A stretch of 60,217 bases of DNA, taken from NCBI GenBank assembly GCA_002238925.1, contig MPNH01000032.1, forward strand, positions 1 to 60,217, read 5' to 3'. Shown here piece by piece: positions 35,455 to 44,891 of this stretch. This DNA comes from Spirochaetaceae bacterium bin103 (GTDB taxonomy: Bacteria; Spirochaetota; Spirochaetia; SZUA-6; Bin103). Under the pieces are notes generated by a model. That model did not search any database. It was given only the letters and a program-made list of their open reading frames with translations, and was not told the DNA's origin. Positions within the stretch are counted from its first letter, which is position 1. Each line of letters begins with the position of its first letter. The position numbers and the translations under genes were made by a program.

Positions 35455-36303
35455 ATGAGTGATACCGGGGTGCTGGTGTGGGACGAGCGCCAGCCGCGCC
35501 AGCGGGAGGCGTACGACAACTTTCTGGGCAACGCGATCGCCGGCCACCTGCGCGCGCAGGGCGGGCTGGCGGTGCGGTCGGCCGGGCTGGACGACGCCGA
35601 TCAGGGTCTGACCGAAGCCGCGCTCGATGCCAGCCGCGTGCTGGTGTGGTGGGGCCACGTGCGGCACCGCGACGTGCCGCCGGAGACCGGCCAGAGGATT
35701 CTGGACCGGGTGGTTGCGGGGCGGCTGTCCCTGATCGTGCTGCACTCGGCGCACTGGGCCACCCCGTTCGTCGCGGCGATGGACCACCGCACGCGCGAAG
35801 ATGCGCGCCGGCTGTTCCCGGGCAACGGCGGCGAGCGGGTCGAGTTCGAGTTCGTGGAGCCCGAGAACCGCTACCAGGCGCCGGCCGCGGACGCCGTGGT
35901 TACCCCGTCCTACCAGCCGCGCAAGTTTCCGGGCGGCCTGACCCGCGTCCGCGTCCACCTTCCGATCTGCTGCTTCCCGGCATGGCGCGCCGACGGCGAG
36001 CCGAGCTTCTCGCGCACCCTGCTGCCCGATCACCCGATCGCCGCCGGTATCCCCGCGGAGTTCTCGCTGCCGCAATCAGAGATGTACGACGAACCGCTGC
36101 ACGTCCCCGATCCGGACGAGGTGATCTTCGAGGATCGCTGGCCCACCGGCGAGTGGTTCCGCGGCGGCATGGTGTGGCAAATCGGGCGCGGCCGGTTGTT
36201 CTATTTCCGCCCCGGCCACGAGACCTATCCGATCTTCCACCTGCCGATCCCGCTGCGCGTCATCGAAAACGCGGTGCGCTGGCTCGCCGCAGAGAGCGGT
36301 TGA
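35455..36303 (+). CDS. ThuA domain-containing protein (trehalose utilisation-like)
   Basis: The 282-residue protein has the class-I glutamine amidotransferase-like ThuA fold: VLVWDERQPRQ, VLVWWGHVRH, LIVLHSAHWATPF and the C-terminal GRGRLFYFRPGHETYP segment. ThuA proteins are linked to trehalose and other disaccharide use in rhizobia, but the biochemistry is poorly defined. It is divergent from the sugar importer, which suggests a shared pathway. The ATG at 35455 directly precedes the first strand. Confidence 0.85.
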   Translation: MSDTGVLVWDERQPRQREAYDNFLGNAIAGHLRAQGGLAVRSAGLDDADQGLTEAALDASRVLVWWGHVRHRDVPPETGQRILDRVVAGRLSLIVLHSAHWATPFVAAMDHRTREDARRLFPGNGGERVEFEFVEPENRYQAPAADAVVTPSYQPRKFPGGLTRVRVHLPICCFPAWRADGEPSFSRTLLPDHPIAAGIPAEFSLPQSEMYDEPLHVPDPDEVIFEDRWPTGEWFRGGMVWQIGRGRLFYFRPGHETYPIFHLPIPLRVIENAVRWLAAESG

Positions 36304-36338
36304 GCGCTTGAGCGGGTAGGGCAGGTTGCGCCCGCAGC

Positions 36339-37151
36339 CTATCGGAAGATCTGCGTGATCGGCCGACCTTCCCATGCGTCCGGCAGCGGCAGGCCGAGCA
36401 CGTGCGCGAGCGTCGGAGCGGTGTCGAAGATGCGTACCGGCCCGTCGATCCGGCCACGCCGGCTGACGGTGGGGCCGGCGGCGATCCATGGAATCGTCAC
36501 GTCTTCGGGCATGTCGGTGCCATGCGTCTGGCCGTGGCCGCCGTGGTCGCTCTGCACCAGGATGAAGTAGCGGTCCAACAGGCCGGCCTGCGCGAGGTGC
36601 TGCAGCAGGATGCCGATTGCCTGGTCGGCGATGCCGATCTGTTCGATGTAGAGGTCGGACATCCACCCGTGTCCGTGTCCGACCACGTCCACCATGCCGA
36701 GATAGACGAAACAGAAGTCGGGCTGTTCGTCCGCCAGGTATGGTGCGGCGACCCGCGCCAGCGCCAGGTCGGCGTGCCGGTCGCCATGGTTGTCCTTGAA
36801 GTAGGAACAATCGAGCGATCCCGGCGTTGCCAGGTCGCGGAGTTGCTCCCAGTTGTAGAAGAACGCGGTCTTGCGGCCCGCGGCGTGAGCGGTTTCGGCG
36901 ATGCTCGGCACCGGGCGGACCATCGGCATCCAGGTGTTGGTGGTAATGCCGTGCCGCGCCGGGGGTACGCCGCGAAACATCGAGGTGTGGCACGGCAGGG
37001 TGGAGGAGGGAACCACGCTCTGTGCCTCGAACGTGTACGCCCCGCGGGCGATCAGGCGGTCGAGGTTCGGCGTGTCCGCCTGTTGGAGCCCGTCGGGACG
37101 GCACCCGTCGATGACAATGAGGATCGCGCCGCGGTTCAAAGAGTCATGCAT
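36339..37151 (-). CDS. Alkaline phosphatase-superfamily protein (type I phosphodiesterase/nucleotide pyrophosphatase)
   Basis: The 270-residue protein shows the metal and nucleophile pattern of the superfamily: LIVIDGCRPDGL (first Asp), VVPSSTLPCHTSMF (Thr or Ser nucleophile region), GMVDVVGHGHGW and VQSDHGGHG, ending with the conserved FDTAPTLAHVLGLPLP. There is no signal peptide, so it is probably cytoplasmic. It could hydrolyse phospho- or phosphono-esters; the exact substrate is unknown. It is convergent with the ThuA gene and divergent from the Gfo/Idh/MocA gene. Confidence 0.88.
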   Translation of the reverse strand: MHDSLNRGAILIVIDGCRPDGLQQADTPNLDRLIARGAYTFEAQSVVPSSTLPCHTSMFRGVPPARHGITTNTWMPMVRPVPSIAETAHAAGRKTAFFYNWEQLRDLATPGSLDCSYFKDNHGDRHADLALARVAAPYLADEQPDFCFVYLGMVDVVGHGHGWMSDLYIEQIGIADQAIGILLQHLAQAGLLDRYFILVQSDHGGHGQTHGTDMPEDVTIPWIAAGPTVSRRGRIDGPVRIFDTAPTLAHVLGLPLPDAWEGRPITQIFR

Positions 37152-37245
37152 TCGTCGTTCCTGTCAAACTGATGAGGCCGGCATGGTACGTTCCCCGGTA
37201 TCCGCGCACAAGCCGTTACGCGAAAGTGCGGCGGTGGAGGACATG

Positions 37246-38247
37246 ATGGCGAGAACGAGAATGGCGCAGTACGGCACCAGGCATGGACACGCCGCCGGCA
37301 AGCTGCAGGCGATGCGGGACAACGACTGCGTGGAGGTCGCGGGCGTGTTCGAACCGGGCCCGCAACGGCGGGCCGCGCTCGCGCAATCGGGAGGCGCTTT
37401 TGCGGGCGTGCATTGGTTCGCCGACAAGCGCGAGATGCTCGACGACGAAAGTATCGCGGCGATTGCGTCGGAGGGGCTCAATGCCGAGAGCCTCGATCAG
37501 ACCGAGGAGATCGTCGCCGCCGGCAAACACGTCTGGTACGACAAGCCCGCCGGCGACGATTGGCCGCAGTGGCAGCGCGTAACCGCCGCCGCGGAACAAA
37601 GGGGGCTGCTCATCCAGATGGGCTACATGCTCCGCTATCACTCCGCCTTCAGGCAGGTCACCGACTGGGCCCGATCCGGCTTCCTGGGCGACGTGTTCTC
37701 GGTACGTGCCCACATGTCCACCTGCTTGGCCGAAGATGCGCGGGCGCTGATCGCCGAATCGCACCGCGGCGGTATCTTCTTCGACCTCGGCGGCCACATG
37801 CTCGACCAGGTGGTCTGGATCCTCGGGCGCCCGACCAATGTGACGTCGTTTCTCAGGAACGACTCCGGTGCGGTGCCGGCGTTTCAGGACAACACGGTCG
37901 GAGTGTTCGAGTTCGATCGCGCGCTTGCCATTGTGGATATCGCCGCGCTGGAGACCCGCCCGATGGCCCGTCGCTTCGAGGTGTACGGCAGCCGCGGCAG
38001 CGCCATCCTCGTCGAGCCGTTCGAGCCCGGCGGGCAGATCCGGCTGTGCCTGGCGGAAGCGAAGGATGGCTACCGCGCAGGCGAGCAGTTCGTGAAGCTC
38101 GCCGGAGAGAGCCGGCAGCGCACCTACGAACTGGAGTTGGAGGCCTTCCTGGCCACCATCGAAGGCAAGCAGCCACCCGACCGGCCCCCGTCGCACGAGT
38201 TGCTCGTACAGGAAACCCTGCTGCGCGCAACCGGAGCATTCCGGTAA
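37246..38247 (+). CDS. Gfo/Idh/MocA family oxidoreductase
   Basis: This NAD(P)-dependent sugar dehydrogenase-like protein has 333 residues. The N-terminal Rossmann part is atypical (MAQYGTRHGHAAGKLQAM in place of a clear GxGxxG). The central HVWYDKPAGDDW carries the conserved EKP-like Lys, followed by MGYMLRYHSAF and FDLGGHMLDQVVWILGRP with the conserved Asp and His. The C-terminal block includes ELELEAFLATIEGKQPP. GGAGG at 37236-37240 gives best spacing to the ATG at 37246; an ATG at 37243 is adjacent. The substrate is unknown. Confidence 0.85.
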   Translation: MARTRMAQYGTRHGHAAGKLQAMRDNDCVEVAGVFEPGPQRRAALAQSGGAFAGVHWFADKREMLDDESIAAIASEGLNAESLDQTEEIVAAGKHVWYDKPAGDDWPQWQRVTAAAEQRGLLIQMGYMLRYHSAFRQVTDWARSGFLGDVFSVRAHMSTCLAEDARALIAESHRGGIFFDLGGHMLDQVVWILGRPTNVTSFLRNDSGAVPAFQDNTVGVFEFDRALAIVDIAALETRPMARRFEVYGSRGSAILVEPFEPGGQIRLCLAEAKDGYRAGEQFVKLAGESRQRTYELELEAFLATIEGKQPPDRPPSHELLVQETLLRATGAFR

Positions 38248-38253
38248 TTCATC

Positions 38254-38279
38254 TTACCGGTTATGATGGTAACCGGTAA
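38254..38279. promoter_or_regulatory. Perfect 10-bp palindrome before the AAA/DUF4143 gene
   Basis: TTACCGGTTA (38254-38263) and TAACCGGTAA (38270-38279) are exact reverse complements with a 6-bp spacer. A further half-site CCGGTAA lies at 38241-38247, forming another inverted pair with TTACCGG at 38254-38260. The array ends six bases before the ATG at 38285. It looks like a repressor operator or an RNA hairpin that masks the start. Confidence 0.65.
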
Positions 38280-38284
38280 CAAGA

Positions 38285-39613
38285 ATGATCGATTCAGGAA
38301 GTCTTATAGAGGCCCTCAAGTCCATGATCCTGGACTACCAGGAGATGAAGTTGCCAACCGGCGTGCCCCGGCGCCTGCGCATCGAGACCGTGCCCGGCAA
38401 GGCGACCGTTTGCATCGGCGTACGCCGTGGCGGCAAGTCGACCTACCTCTACCAGGTGATCGCGCGCCTGCTGGAGCAAGGCGTCGCGCGCCAGAACATC
38501 CTTTATCTCAACTTCTTCGATGACCGGCTGCACCACCTGCGGTTCGGCGACCTCGGCGTGATCACCGATGCCTACTATTCCCTCTATCCGGAGAAGAAGG
38601 ACGTTGAGACAGTGCACTGCTTCTTCGACGAGATCCAGGCGGCTCCGGGATGGGAGCCGTTCGTCGACCGCCTGCTGCGCACCGAGCGGTGCAAAGTCCA
38701 TCTTACGGGATCGTCGGCGCAGTTGCTGTCTCGGGAAATCGCGACTCAAATGCGCGGGCGAGCGCTGTCCTGGGAAATCTTCCCATTCTCGTTCCGGGAG
38801 TATCTTGACTATCGAGGCATCGACGGTGACGGCGACCTGTCGACCAAGCGGCGCCTCACCATCGTCAAGGCGTTCGACGAGTACTGGGAACGGGGAGGCT
38901 TTCCCGAAGTCGCCGGCAGTAGCCGCGATCTGCGAATCAGAATCCACCAGGAGTACTTCAACGCCGTTCTGTTTCGGGATCTGGTCGAGCGGCACGATGT
39001 CGCCCACCCGCGGGCAGTATCCGATCTGGCCCACCGGTTGGTGGACAATGCAGCTTCGCTTTACACCGTCAACAGCCTCACGGGCTATCTCAAGTCGCTC
39101 GGTCACAAGGTGCCAAAGGCGGCGGTGTCGGAATACCTGGAGTGGTTCGAGGACGCCTACTTCCTGTTCACCGTGCGCATCTTCGACGCGTCGGCGGCGC
39201 GCCGGAATGCCAATCCGAAAAAGGTGTACTGCATCGATCACGCCCTGGTCACCTCGGTGGCGTCGGGGATCCTGGTCAACTCCGGCCATCTGCTGGAGAA
39301 TCTTGTGTTCGCGGCGCTGCGGCGCAGGTATCCGGAGATTCACTACCATCGAACGCGAACCGGGCGCGAGGTCGATTTCGTGGTTCCACGCCGTGGCCGG
39401 CGGCCGCTGCTGGTGCAGGCATGCGAATCGCTCGCCGATCCGCGCACGCGCAAGCGGGAAACCGCCGCGCTGGCCGCTGCGATGGCGGAGTTGGAGTGCG
39501 GGACCGCTACCATCGTCACCCGCAACGAGCGGGAGCGGATCGAGATCGGCGCCGCGGCCATCGACGTGGTGCCGGCCTGGCGGTTCCTGCTCGATACCGA
39601 AGTAAATTGCTGA
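38285..39613 (+). CDS. ATP-binding protein, AAA_14 with C-terminal DUF4143
   Basis: The 442-residue protein has a P-loop-like segment GVRRGGKSTYLYQ (near residues 46-58), Walker B-like HCFFDEIQAAPGWE, sensor TGSSAQLLS, and FPFSFREYLDY typical of AAA_14. DUF4143 follows, with HLLENLVFAALRRR and GREVDFVVPRRGRRPLLVQACES, a pattern that resembles a nuclease-like fold. These proteins are common, often in many copies, and have no firm function; links to toxin-antitoxin or defence roles have been suggested. The palindrome array just upstream suggests tight control. Confidence 0.88.
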   Translation: MIDSGSLIEALKSMILDYQEMKLPTGVPRRLRIETVPGKATVCIGVRRGGKSTYLYQVIARLLEQGVARQNILYLNFFDDRLHHLRFGDLGVITDAYYSLYPEKKDVETVHCFFDEIQAAPGWEPFVDRLLRTERCKVHLTGSSAQLLSREIATQMRGRALSWEIFPFSFREYLDYRGIDGDGDLSTKRRLTIVKAFDEYWERGGFPEVAGSSRDLRIRIHQEYFNAVLFRDLVERHDVAHPRAVSDLAHRLVDNAASLYTVNSLTGYLKSLGHKVPKAAVSEYLEWFEDAYFLFTVRIFDASAARRNANPKKVYCIDHALVTSVASGILVNSGHLLENLVFAALRRRYPEIHYHRTRTGREVDFVVPRRGRRPLLVQACESLADPRTRKRETAALAAAMAELECGTATIVTRNERERIEIGAAAIDVVPAWRFLLDTEVNC

Positions 39614-40167
39614 TCCTGTGGAACACGCGCCGGTGCCCGGTTCCACGACTGAACAGGTGCGTTTCGCTACCAAGTAGCAGGAGCTGTTCTTCGGGCTGAC
39701 CTTGGTGATCAACGTCGCCGGCCTTGGCCATCACTTGGTGGCCCATTCCGGCCTATGTCAACTTGGCCACGGTGCGAAGGTGCGGTGCCCTATGTGCCGC
39801 TGTTGTTCCTGGTGTGGACCGACGACCACACCACCTATGCCATTTGTTCCGATCGCGGAAGCAACCTGCAGACTGTTCTCGCACGGCTCTTGATGTCGAT
39901 GCCATTTGCGGGATCGGCAGTCTTCGTGCAGTCGGGAACGGACGCGAAGACTCGCACTCCCAACTACGCTTGTACCCAGGTGGCGCGGTGGCAGACAAGG
40001 TAAGTGCGATAGTTGCCGTGAGGCGACAGTCCGTGGCGCTCGACGTCGGTCGAGGTCACGTACTAAGCTGCCGGGCCATGACGCAGCTGAACCGCGCCAA
40101 GACCTCCGCCGTGCGCACCGTGACCATGCCCATTGGCCGCTGCTGCCGGCGGTAAGAGCGCACGTCG
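39614..40167. other. Intergenic region, perhaps a decayed gene
   Basis: No intact gene is supported over about 550 bases. Short stretches on the plus strand read like membrane protein remnants (QELFFGLTLVINVAGLGHHL near 39675-39740, and VPYVPLLFLVWTDDHTTYAI near 39790-39845), but they lie in different frames and I cannot name a family. Base composition is lower in GC than the flanking genes. I see no terminator or clear promoter for the sulfatase gene. Confidence 0.35.
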
Positions 40168-41517
40168 ATGGCTCGGAAGCCCAACTTCGTATTCATCTTC
40201 GCCGACGACTGGGGATGGGGCGACCTGGGCTGTTACGGCCACGACACCCTCCGCACGCCGCACCTCGACCGGCTGGCGGCCGACGGGCGGCTGTTCACGC
40301 AGTTCTACGTCTGCTCGGGAGTGTGCTCGCCGAGCCGCGCGGCGGTGATGACCGGGCGTTTTCCGGCGCGCGAGCAGATGCATGGCCACTTGTCCGACCA
40401 CGAGATGAACCAGGCTCGTGGCATGCCCAACTGGCTGGACCCGGGCGCGGCGACCTACACGCGGCTGTTGCAGCAGGCCGGCTACCGGGTGGGCCACTTC
40501 GGCAAGTGGCACCTGGGCAACGGACCGGGTGCGCCGGAGCCGAGCGACTACGGCATCGACGAATCGTTCGTCAACGCCGGCGAGGGGCCACAACTGGAGT
40601 TCGCCCGCGAGCGCTGGGCGCCGGGGCTGCGCAGCCGCTCCAGCGAGTTCATCGTGAACCACGCGATGCGCTTCATCGAGCGCAGTGGCGATCAGCCATT
40701 CATGGTCAACGCGTGGCTCAATGACACCCACGCCATTCTTGATCCCACCCGCGAGCAGCTCGAGGCCTACGGCGACACCGGGCCGCAACTCGTCGACCAT
40801 CCCGGCGCCACCGCCATCTACTACGCCGCCGCCACCGAGGCGGATCGCCAGATCGGGCGCCTGCTCGACCGCCTCGATGAGCTGGGCCTTGCCGACGATA
40901 CGGTGGTGATTTTCTCGTCCGACAACGGGCCGGAGGACATCCTGGTGCGCAACGCCGCGCACAGCGGAGTGGGCAGCGCCGGTCCGTTCCGCGGGCGCAA
41001 GCGCAGCCTGTACGAGGGCGGCGTGCGGGTGCCGTTCATCCTGCGCTGGCCGGCGGGCGGCGGTCCGCGCGGCGTGGTGGACGACGCCACACCGTTGTGC
41101 GCCGTGGACCTGCTGCCCACCTTCTGCCGGCTGGCGAGTGTGGAACCGCCGTCGCCGCTGCAGCTCGATGGCGAGGACATGAGCGACGTGTTCGCCGGCG
41201 CCACGCGGGAGCGGCGCACGCCGCTGCTGTGGGAGTGGCGGTTTCGCATTGTCGGTCACGTGCTGAACCGGAGCCCGATGCTGGCGCTGCGCGACGGGCC
41301 CTGGAAGCTGTTGGTCAACCCCGACCGGGATCGCCTGGAGCTGTACCACGTGCCCTCGGATCCCATGGAGCTGGACAACCGCGCCCGCGACGAACGGAGG
41401 CTCGCCGACGAGCTGGCCGACAGGGCGCTCTACTGGCAGCGGGAACTTCCGGCGGGACCGGTCGACGCCGGTGCCGGCAGCAACGCTTACCCCTGGCCGC
41501 GTGCGGCGGCGCGTTGA
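40168..41517 (+). CDS. Sulfatase (formylglycine-dependent, type I)
   Basis: The 449-residue protein carries the N-terminal metal site FIFADDWGWGDLGCYG, the activation motif CSPSRAAVMTGR with Cys53 as the residue oxidised to formylglycine, GHFGKWHLG, and SSDNGPED for the second half of the metal site. It lacks a signal peptide and so probably acts inside the cell, or is exported by an unseen route. No anaerobic maturase (AslB type) or FGE gene is in the window. It lies directly upstream of the DUF3604 gene. The substrate, probably a sulfated sugar, is inferred. Confidence 0.93.
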   Translation: MARKPNFVFIFADDWGWGDLGCYGHDTLRTPHLDRLAADGRLFTQFYVCSGVCSPSRAAVMTGRFPAREQMHGHLSDHEMNQARGMPNWLDPGAATYTRLLQQAGYRVGHFGKWHLGNGPGAPEPSDYGIDESFVNAGEGPQLEFARERWAPGLRSRSSEFIVNHAMRFIERSGDQPFMVNAWLNDTHAILDPTREQLEAYGDTGPQLVDHPGATAIYYAAATEADRQIGRLLDRLDELGLADDTVVIFSSDNGPEDILVRNAAHSGVGSAGPFRGRKRSLYEGGVRVPFILRWPAGGGPRGVVDDATPLCAVDLLPTFCRLASVEPPSPLQLDGEDMSDVFAGATRERRTPLLWEWRFRIVGHVLNRSPMLALRDGPWKLLVNPDRDRLELYHVPSDPMELDNRARDERRLADELADRALYWQRELPAGPVDAGAGSNAYPWPRAAAR

Positions 41518-41665
41518 GCAAGGCACCGCGGGCGTAATGCCGATGCATCCGTCCGGTGCATTGGGCGGCCACCCGGGGAGGGCGGTTGGCGGGGCGGCGT
41601 TTACGCCCTCTGAAAGGTGCCGATGCCATTGCGAACGCGTCGATTTCATTCCCGAGGAGATGCAC

Positions 41666-43711
41666 ATGAACCATTCCGCAACCGATCCCGTAGTCCAGGT
41701 GGTGGAGCAGTCGGCTCCCGATCCGCGGTTTCCGACCTGCCGGTTTCGGCTGCAGCGGCCGTTGGCGGCGGGTACGCTGGTGCGCTTCCGGGCCGGTGGC
41801 ACGCAACTCCTGGCCAGCGTGCGCATCATAGCGGTGCGGGTGGAGGGCGGAGCGCCGCTGCCGTTCGCACACCGCTACGAGCGCGCCGAGATGGAAACTC
41901 GCTGGCGCTGGTACATCACCACGATGACCATGGCCGTGGTACGGCTGCCGGAGGCGTTGCCGGCAGGGGCAGCCCTGGAGGTAAGCGCCGAGTACCAGGA
42001 CCGCCGCATGCGCGGTGAGCGCGTCACCGGCAGGCCGACGCCGCAGAAGTCGCGGGACCGCTACAGCGGGCTGTCGTGGTGGCTGCAGGCGTTGGCGATC
42101 GCCGGCGTCGACGCAGAGCAAGGCGAGCCGGTGGCGGCGCCGTTCGAAGTGCGCTTCGTGGCCGGCGAGCCGGATCGCCTCGCCGCCTACCTGCGCCATG
42201 ACGGGCGCCTGTCGGTGCAGCACTTCGACCGCGTCGGCAACCCCGCCGCCGCGACCGGTAGCATCGTGGTGGATGCCGCGCGCCGGCCAATCACCGTGCC
42301 GCTGGCCGGCGGGCCGGCGGCTACCAACGTGTCCGTGCCGGCAGCGGCGTTGTCCGCCGCCGGCGGAGCCGCGCAGCACGAGGATGCGGCGTACGCGGCT
42401 GTCTCCCCGGTGGCGGCTTCTGCTCCATCGGCGCCGTCCGCCGGCCGCGGCGCGGCGCGACCCGTGGCGTCCGGCAGCGGGCTGGAATTGCCCATCGCGG
42501 GCACCAATGGCAGGGTCGTGGTGCGCGACGATGCCGGGCGCAGCGCGGTGAGCAATGCGCCACCGTTGGCGCTGGACGGCACGCCGATCTTTTTCGGTGA
42601 GTTTCACTGGCACACGGACTTCAGCGGCGACGGCCAGCGCCCGACTGCCGATGCCTTGCGCAGCGCGCGCGACGAGTTGGCACTCGATTTCGCCGGGCCG
42701 GCCGATCACCTGAGCCCCGCCGGCACCTACCGCGGCAGCAGCGCCGAGCGCAACGTGACCCGCACCGTGGCCGAGCAGGCCGGCCTGTGCGCTCCGTTCG
42801 AGGAGCCGGGCCGCTTCTGCGCGGTGCCGGCGGCGGAGCTGAGCCGGCGCTACGGCCACGCCAACATCTACGCCGACAGTTGGGATCTGCTGCTGGAGCT
42901 GACCGGACGCTTCGCAGCGGAGTTGGCACCGGCCTGGGAGCGGCAACCGGACCGGTACGACCTGCCGTCGCTGGTACGGTTGTGCCCGCCGGGCCGTGCG
43001 CTGGTGGTGCCGCACCACACCAACATGGACTCCTACGTGCGCGAAGGCGTGGTGCGCGAGGATGGCCGGCCGGCATGGTGCGCCATGCATTGGCCGCAGC
43101 CGGCGAACCGCGACGTGGTGCGCCTGGTGGAGATGGTGCAGACGCGCGGCTGCTTCGAGGCCGAGGAGACCGACGAGTGCTGGCGCATCTGGGACGGCGG
43201 CCTGGGCGGCAGCGTGCGCACCGCCCTGGCGCGCGGCTACCGGCTCGGCTTCGTGGGCGGCACCGACAACCACAGCGGCTGGCCAACGCGCAAGGGCGAC
43301 GGCTTCTGCGGCCTCACCGCCATCCAGGCGCCGGCTCTGGCGTGGGGCGAGCTGTTCGGCGCCCTGCACGCGCGCCGCTGCTACGCCACCACCGGCGCCC
43401 GCATCGTCGCCGACGTCACGTTGAACGGACACCCGATGGGCAGCGAATTGCGCCTGCAGCCGGGCGCCGAGCGCCGCCTGCGCGTGCGGATCCGCGGTAC
43501 CGCGCCCCTGGAGTGCGTGCAGGTGATCCACTGCGGCCACCTGCTGGCCGAGCTGCCGGTTGCGGACGGCAGTCCCGACCTGGATGCCGAGTGGACCGAC
43601 GACCGCCCCGGCCGCCCGCTGCAGGACATCTATTACTACGTGCGTGCCCGCCAGCAAGACGGCGAGTGCCTGTGGACATCGCCGTTCTGGATCGACCTGC
43701 CCGACGATTGA
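41666..43711 (+). CDS. DUF3604 domain-containing (PHP-like) protein
   Basis: The 681-residue protein has a variable N-terminal half with beta-rich segments and an Ala/Pro/Ser-rich linker (about residues 225-275). The C-terminal half is a PHP-type metal-dependent phosphoesterase-like DUF3604 domain: FGEFHWHTDFSGDGQRPT, FAGPADHLSPAG, VVPHHTNMDSY, VGGTDNHSGWPT. His and Asp residues in these motifs would bind metals. The family has no defined reaction; members often neighbour sulfatases, as here. GAGGAG lies 6 nt before ATG 41666, which settles the start although the frame is open upstream into the sulfatase. Confidence 0.85.
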   Translation: MNHSATDPVVQVVEQSAPDPRFPTCRFRLQRPLAAGTLVRFRAGGTQLLASVRIIAVRVEGGAPLPFAHRYERAEMETRWRWYITTMTMAVVRLPEALPAGAALEVSAEYQDRRMRGERVTGRPTPQKSRDRYSGLSWWLQALAIAGVDAEQGEPVAAPFEVRFVAGEPDRLAAYLRHDGRLSVQHFDRVGNPAAATGSIVVDAARRPITVPLAGGPAATNVSVPAAALSAAGGAAQHEDAAYAAVSPVAASAPSAPSAGRGAARPVASGSGLELPIAGTNGRVVVRDDAGRSAVSNAPPLALDGTPIFFGEFHWHTDFSGDGQRPTADALRSARDELALDFAGPADHLSPAGTYRGSSAERNVTRTVAEQAGLCAPFEEPGRFCAVPAAELSRRYGHANIYADSWDLLLELTGRFAAELAPAWERQPDRYDLPSLVRLCPPGRALVVPHHTNMDSYVREGVVREDGRPAWCAMHWPQPANRDVVRLVEMVQTRGCFEAEETDECWRIWDGGLGGSVRTALARGYRLGFVGGTDNHSGWPTRKGDGFCGLTAIQAPALAWGELFGALHARRCYATTGARIVADVTLNGHPMGSELRLQPGAERRLRVRIRGTAPLECVQVIHCGHLLAELPVADGSPDLDAEWTDDRPGRPLQDIYYYVRARQQDGECLWTSPFWIDLPDD

Positions 43712-43799
43712 CCGGCGCGCATTCGCGGTTTCGCCGGAAACACGCTTCCCCGACCTGTCATCGTGTATCCTGGGTTCTGACGACGAGCGGGGAGGTGTG

Positions 43800-44783
43800 A
43801 TGGAACAGTTGCAGTTGGGACTTGGCGGTCCGCGGGTCAGCCGGTTGGCGTACGGGTGCGCGGGGCTCGCCGGTGCGTGGGATGCGGGTGCGTTGACGTC
43901 CGCTCAGCGGTCCACGGCGCTTGCCGCGCTGGAGGCGGCGCTGGAGGCCGGGGTCACCCACTTCGACCTTGCCGACGTGTACGCATACGGCAAGGCGGAG
44001 CAGGCGTTTGCCGGCATCTGGGAACTGCAGGCGGGGCTGCGCTCCCGGATCACGGTGCAGACCAAGTGCGGGGTGGTGCGCTCCGCGGACGACACTTCCC
44101 GTGCCGGAACCTACTATGACTCCAGCTTCGAGCACATTCTGGATGCCGCGCGCGGCAGCCTCAAGCGCCTGCGGACAGAGTACCTGGATCTCCTCGTGCT
44201 GCACCGCCCCGACGTACTCCTGGAACCCGAAGAGGCAGCGCGTGCGTTCGACCGCCTGCACGCCGCCGGGGAGGTGCGCCACTTCGGCGTGAGCAATTTT
44301 GCGCCGGGGCAGATCGAACTGCTGCAGGCGGCGTTGGACCGACCGCTGCTGGTGAATCAGCTGCAGGTGAGCCTGGCGCATCCCGACCTGATCGACGATG
44401 CCGTGGTGGTGAACGACGCGCTGCCGGAGCGCCCCGTGCGCGGCTTCGGCACCCTGGCCTACTGCATGCAGCGGGGCATCACGGTGCAGGCGTGGGCGCC
44501 GCTCGGCGCCGGCCGGCTGGTGCGCGACGACGTGGCCGAGGAGGCCGGCTCGCGGCTGCATGCGGTGCGGCGCGAACTCGCGTCCGTGGCCCGCGAACGC
44601 GGGACTCATACCGCCGCCGTCGCCATCGCGTGGATTCTACGCCATCCGGCCGGGATTCAGCCGCTGCTGGGCGGGCGGACCCCGATGGAGATCCGGCAGG
44701 CCGCGGTTGGGGTGGACGTCACGCTGACCCGAGCCGAGTGGTACCGGCTGTTCAACGCGAGCCGCGGTACGCCGGTGCCGTAA
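43800..44783 (+). CDS. Aldo/keto reductase
   Basis: An NAD(P)H-dependent reductase of 327 residues with an intact tetrad: Asp and Tyr in FDLADVYAYGKAE, Lys in VQTKCGV and His in LVLHRPD. The C-terminal cofactor loop includes PLLGGRTPMEIRQA. It starts at ATG 43800 behind GGGGAGG. It is followed by a TIM-barrel isomerase, so both may act on the same sugar or polyol. It is not a close copy of the broken aldo/keto reductase at 20-21 kb. Confidence 0.92.
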   Translation: MEQLQLGLGGPRVSRLAYGCAGLAGAWDAGALTSAQRSTALAALEAALEAGVTHFDLADVYAYGKAEQAFAGIWELQAGLRSRITVQTKCGVVRSADDTSRAGTYYDSSFEHILDAARGSLKRLRTEYLDLLVLHRPDVLLEPEEAARAFDRLHAAGEVRHFGVSNFAPGQIELLQAALDRPLLVNQLQVSLAHPDLIDDAVVVNDALPERPVRGFGTLAYCMQRGITVQAWAPLGAGRLVRDDVAEEAGSRLHAVRRELASVARERGTHTAAVAIAWILRHPAGIQPLLGGRTPMEIRQAAVGVDVTLTRAEWYRLFNASRGTPVP

Positions 44784-44891
44784 CCGTGGACGGCGTCCCG
44801 AGGCCGCGGCGGCCGCGGCACCGGCGCGAGACGCGGGGCACGCGCTCCGGTACACTCGCCGCACAGCGCGGGTAAAGGCTGAGGAGGGTGC

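Noticed and set aside
39614..40167. Short frames with hydrophobic stretches between the AAA/DUF4143 gene and the sulfatase.
   Set aside because: The stretches lie in different frames and match no family I know, so I only describe the region as a possible decayed gene.
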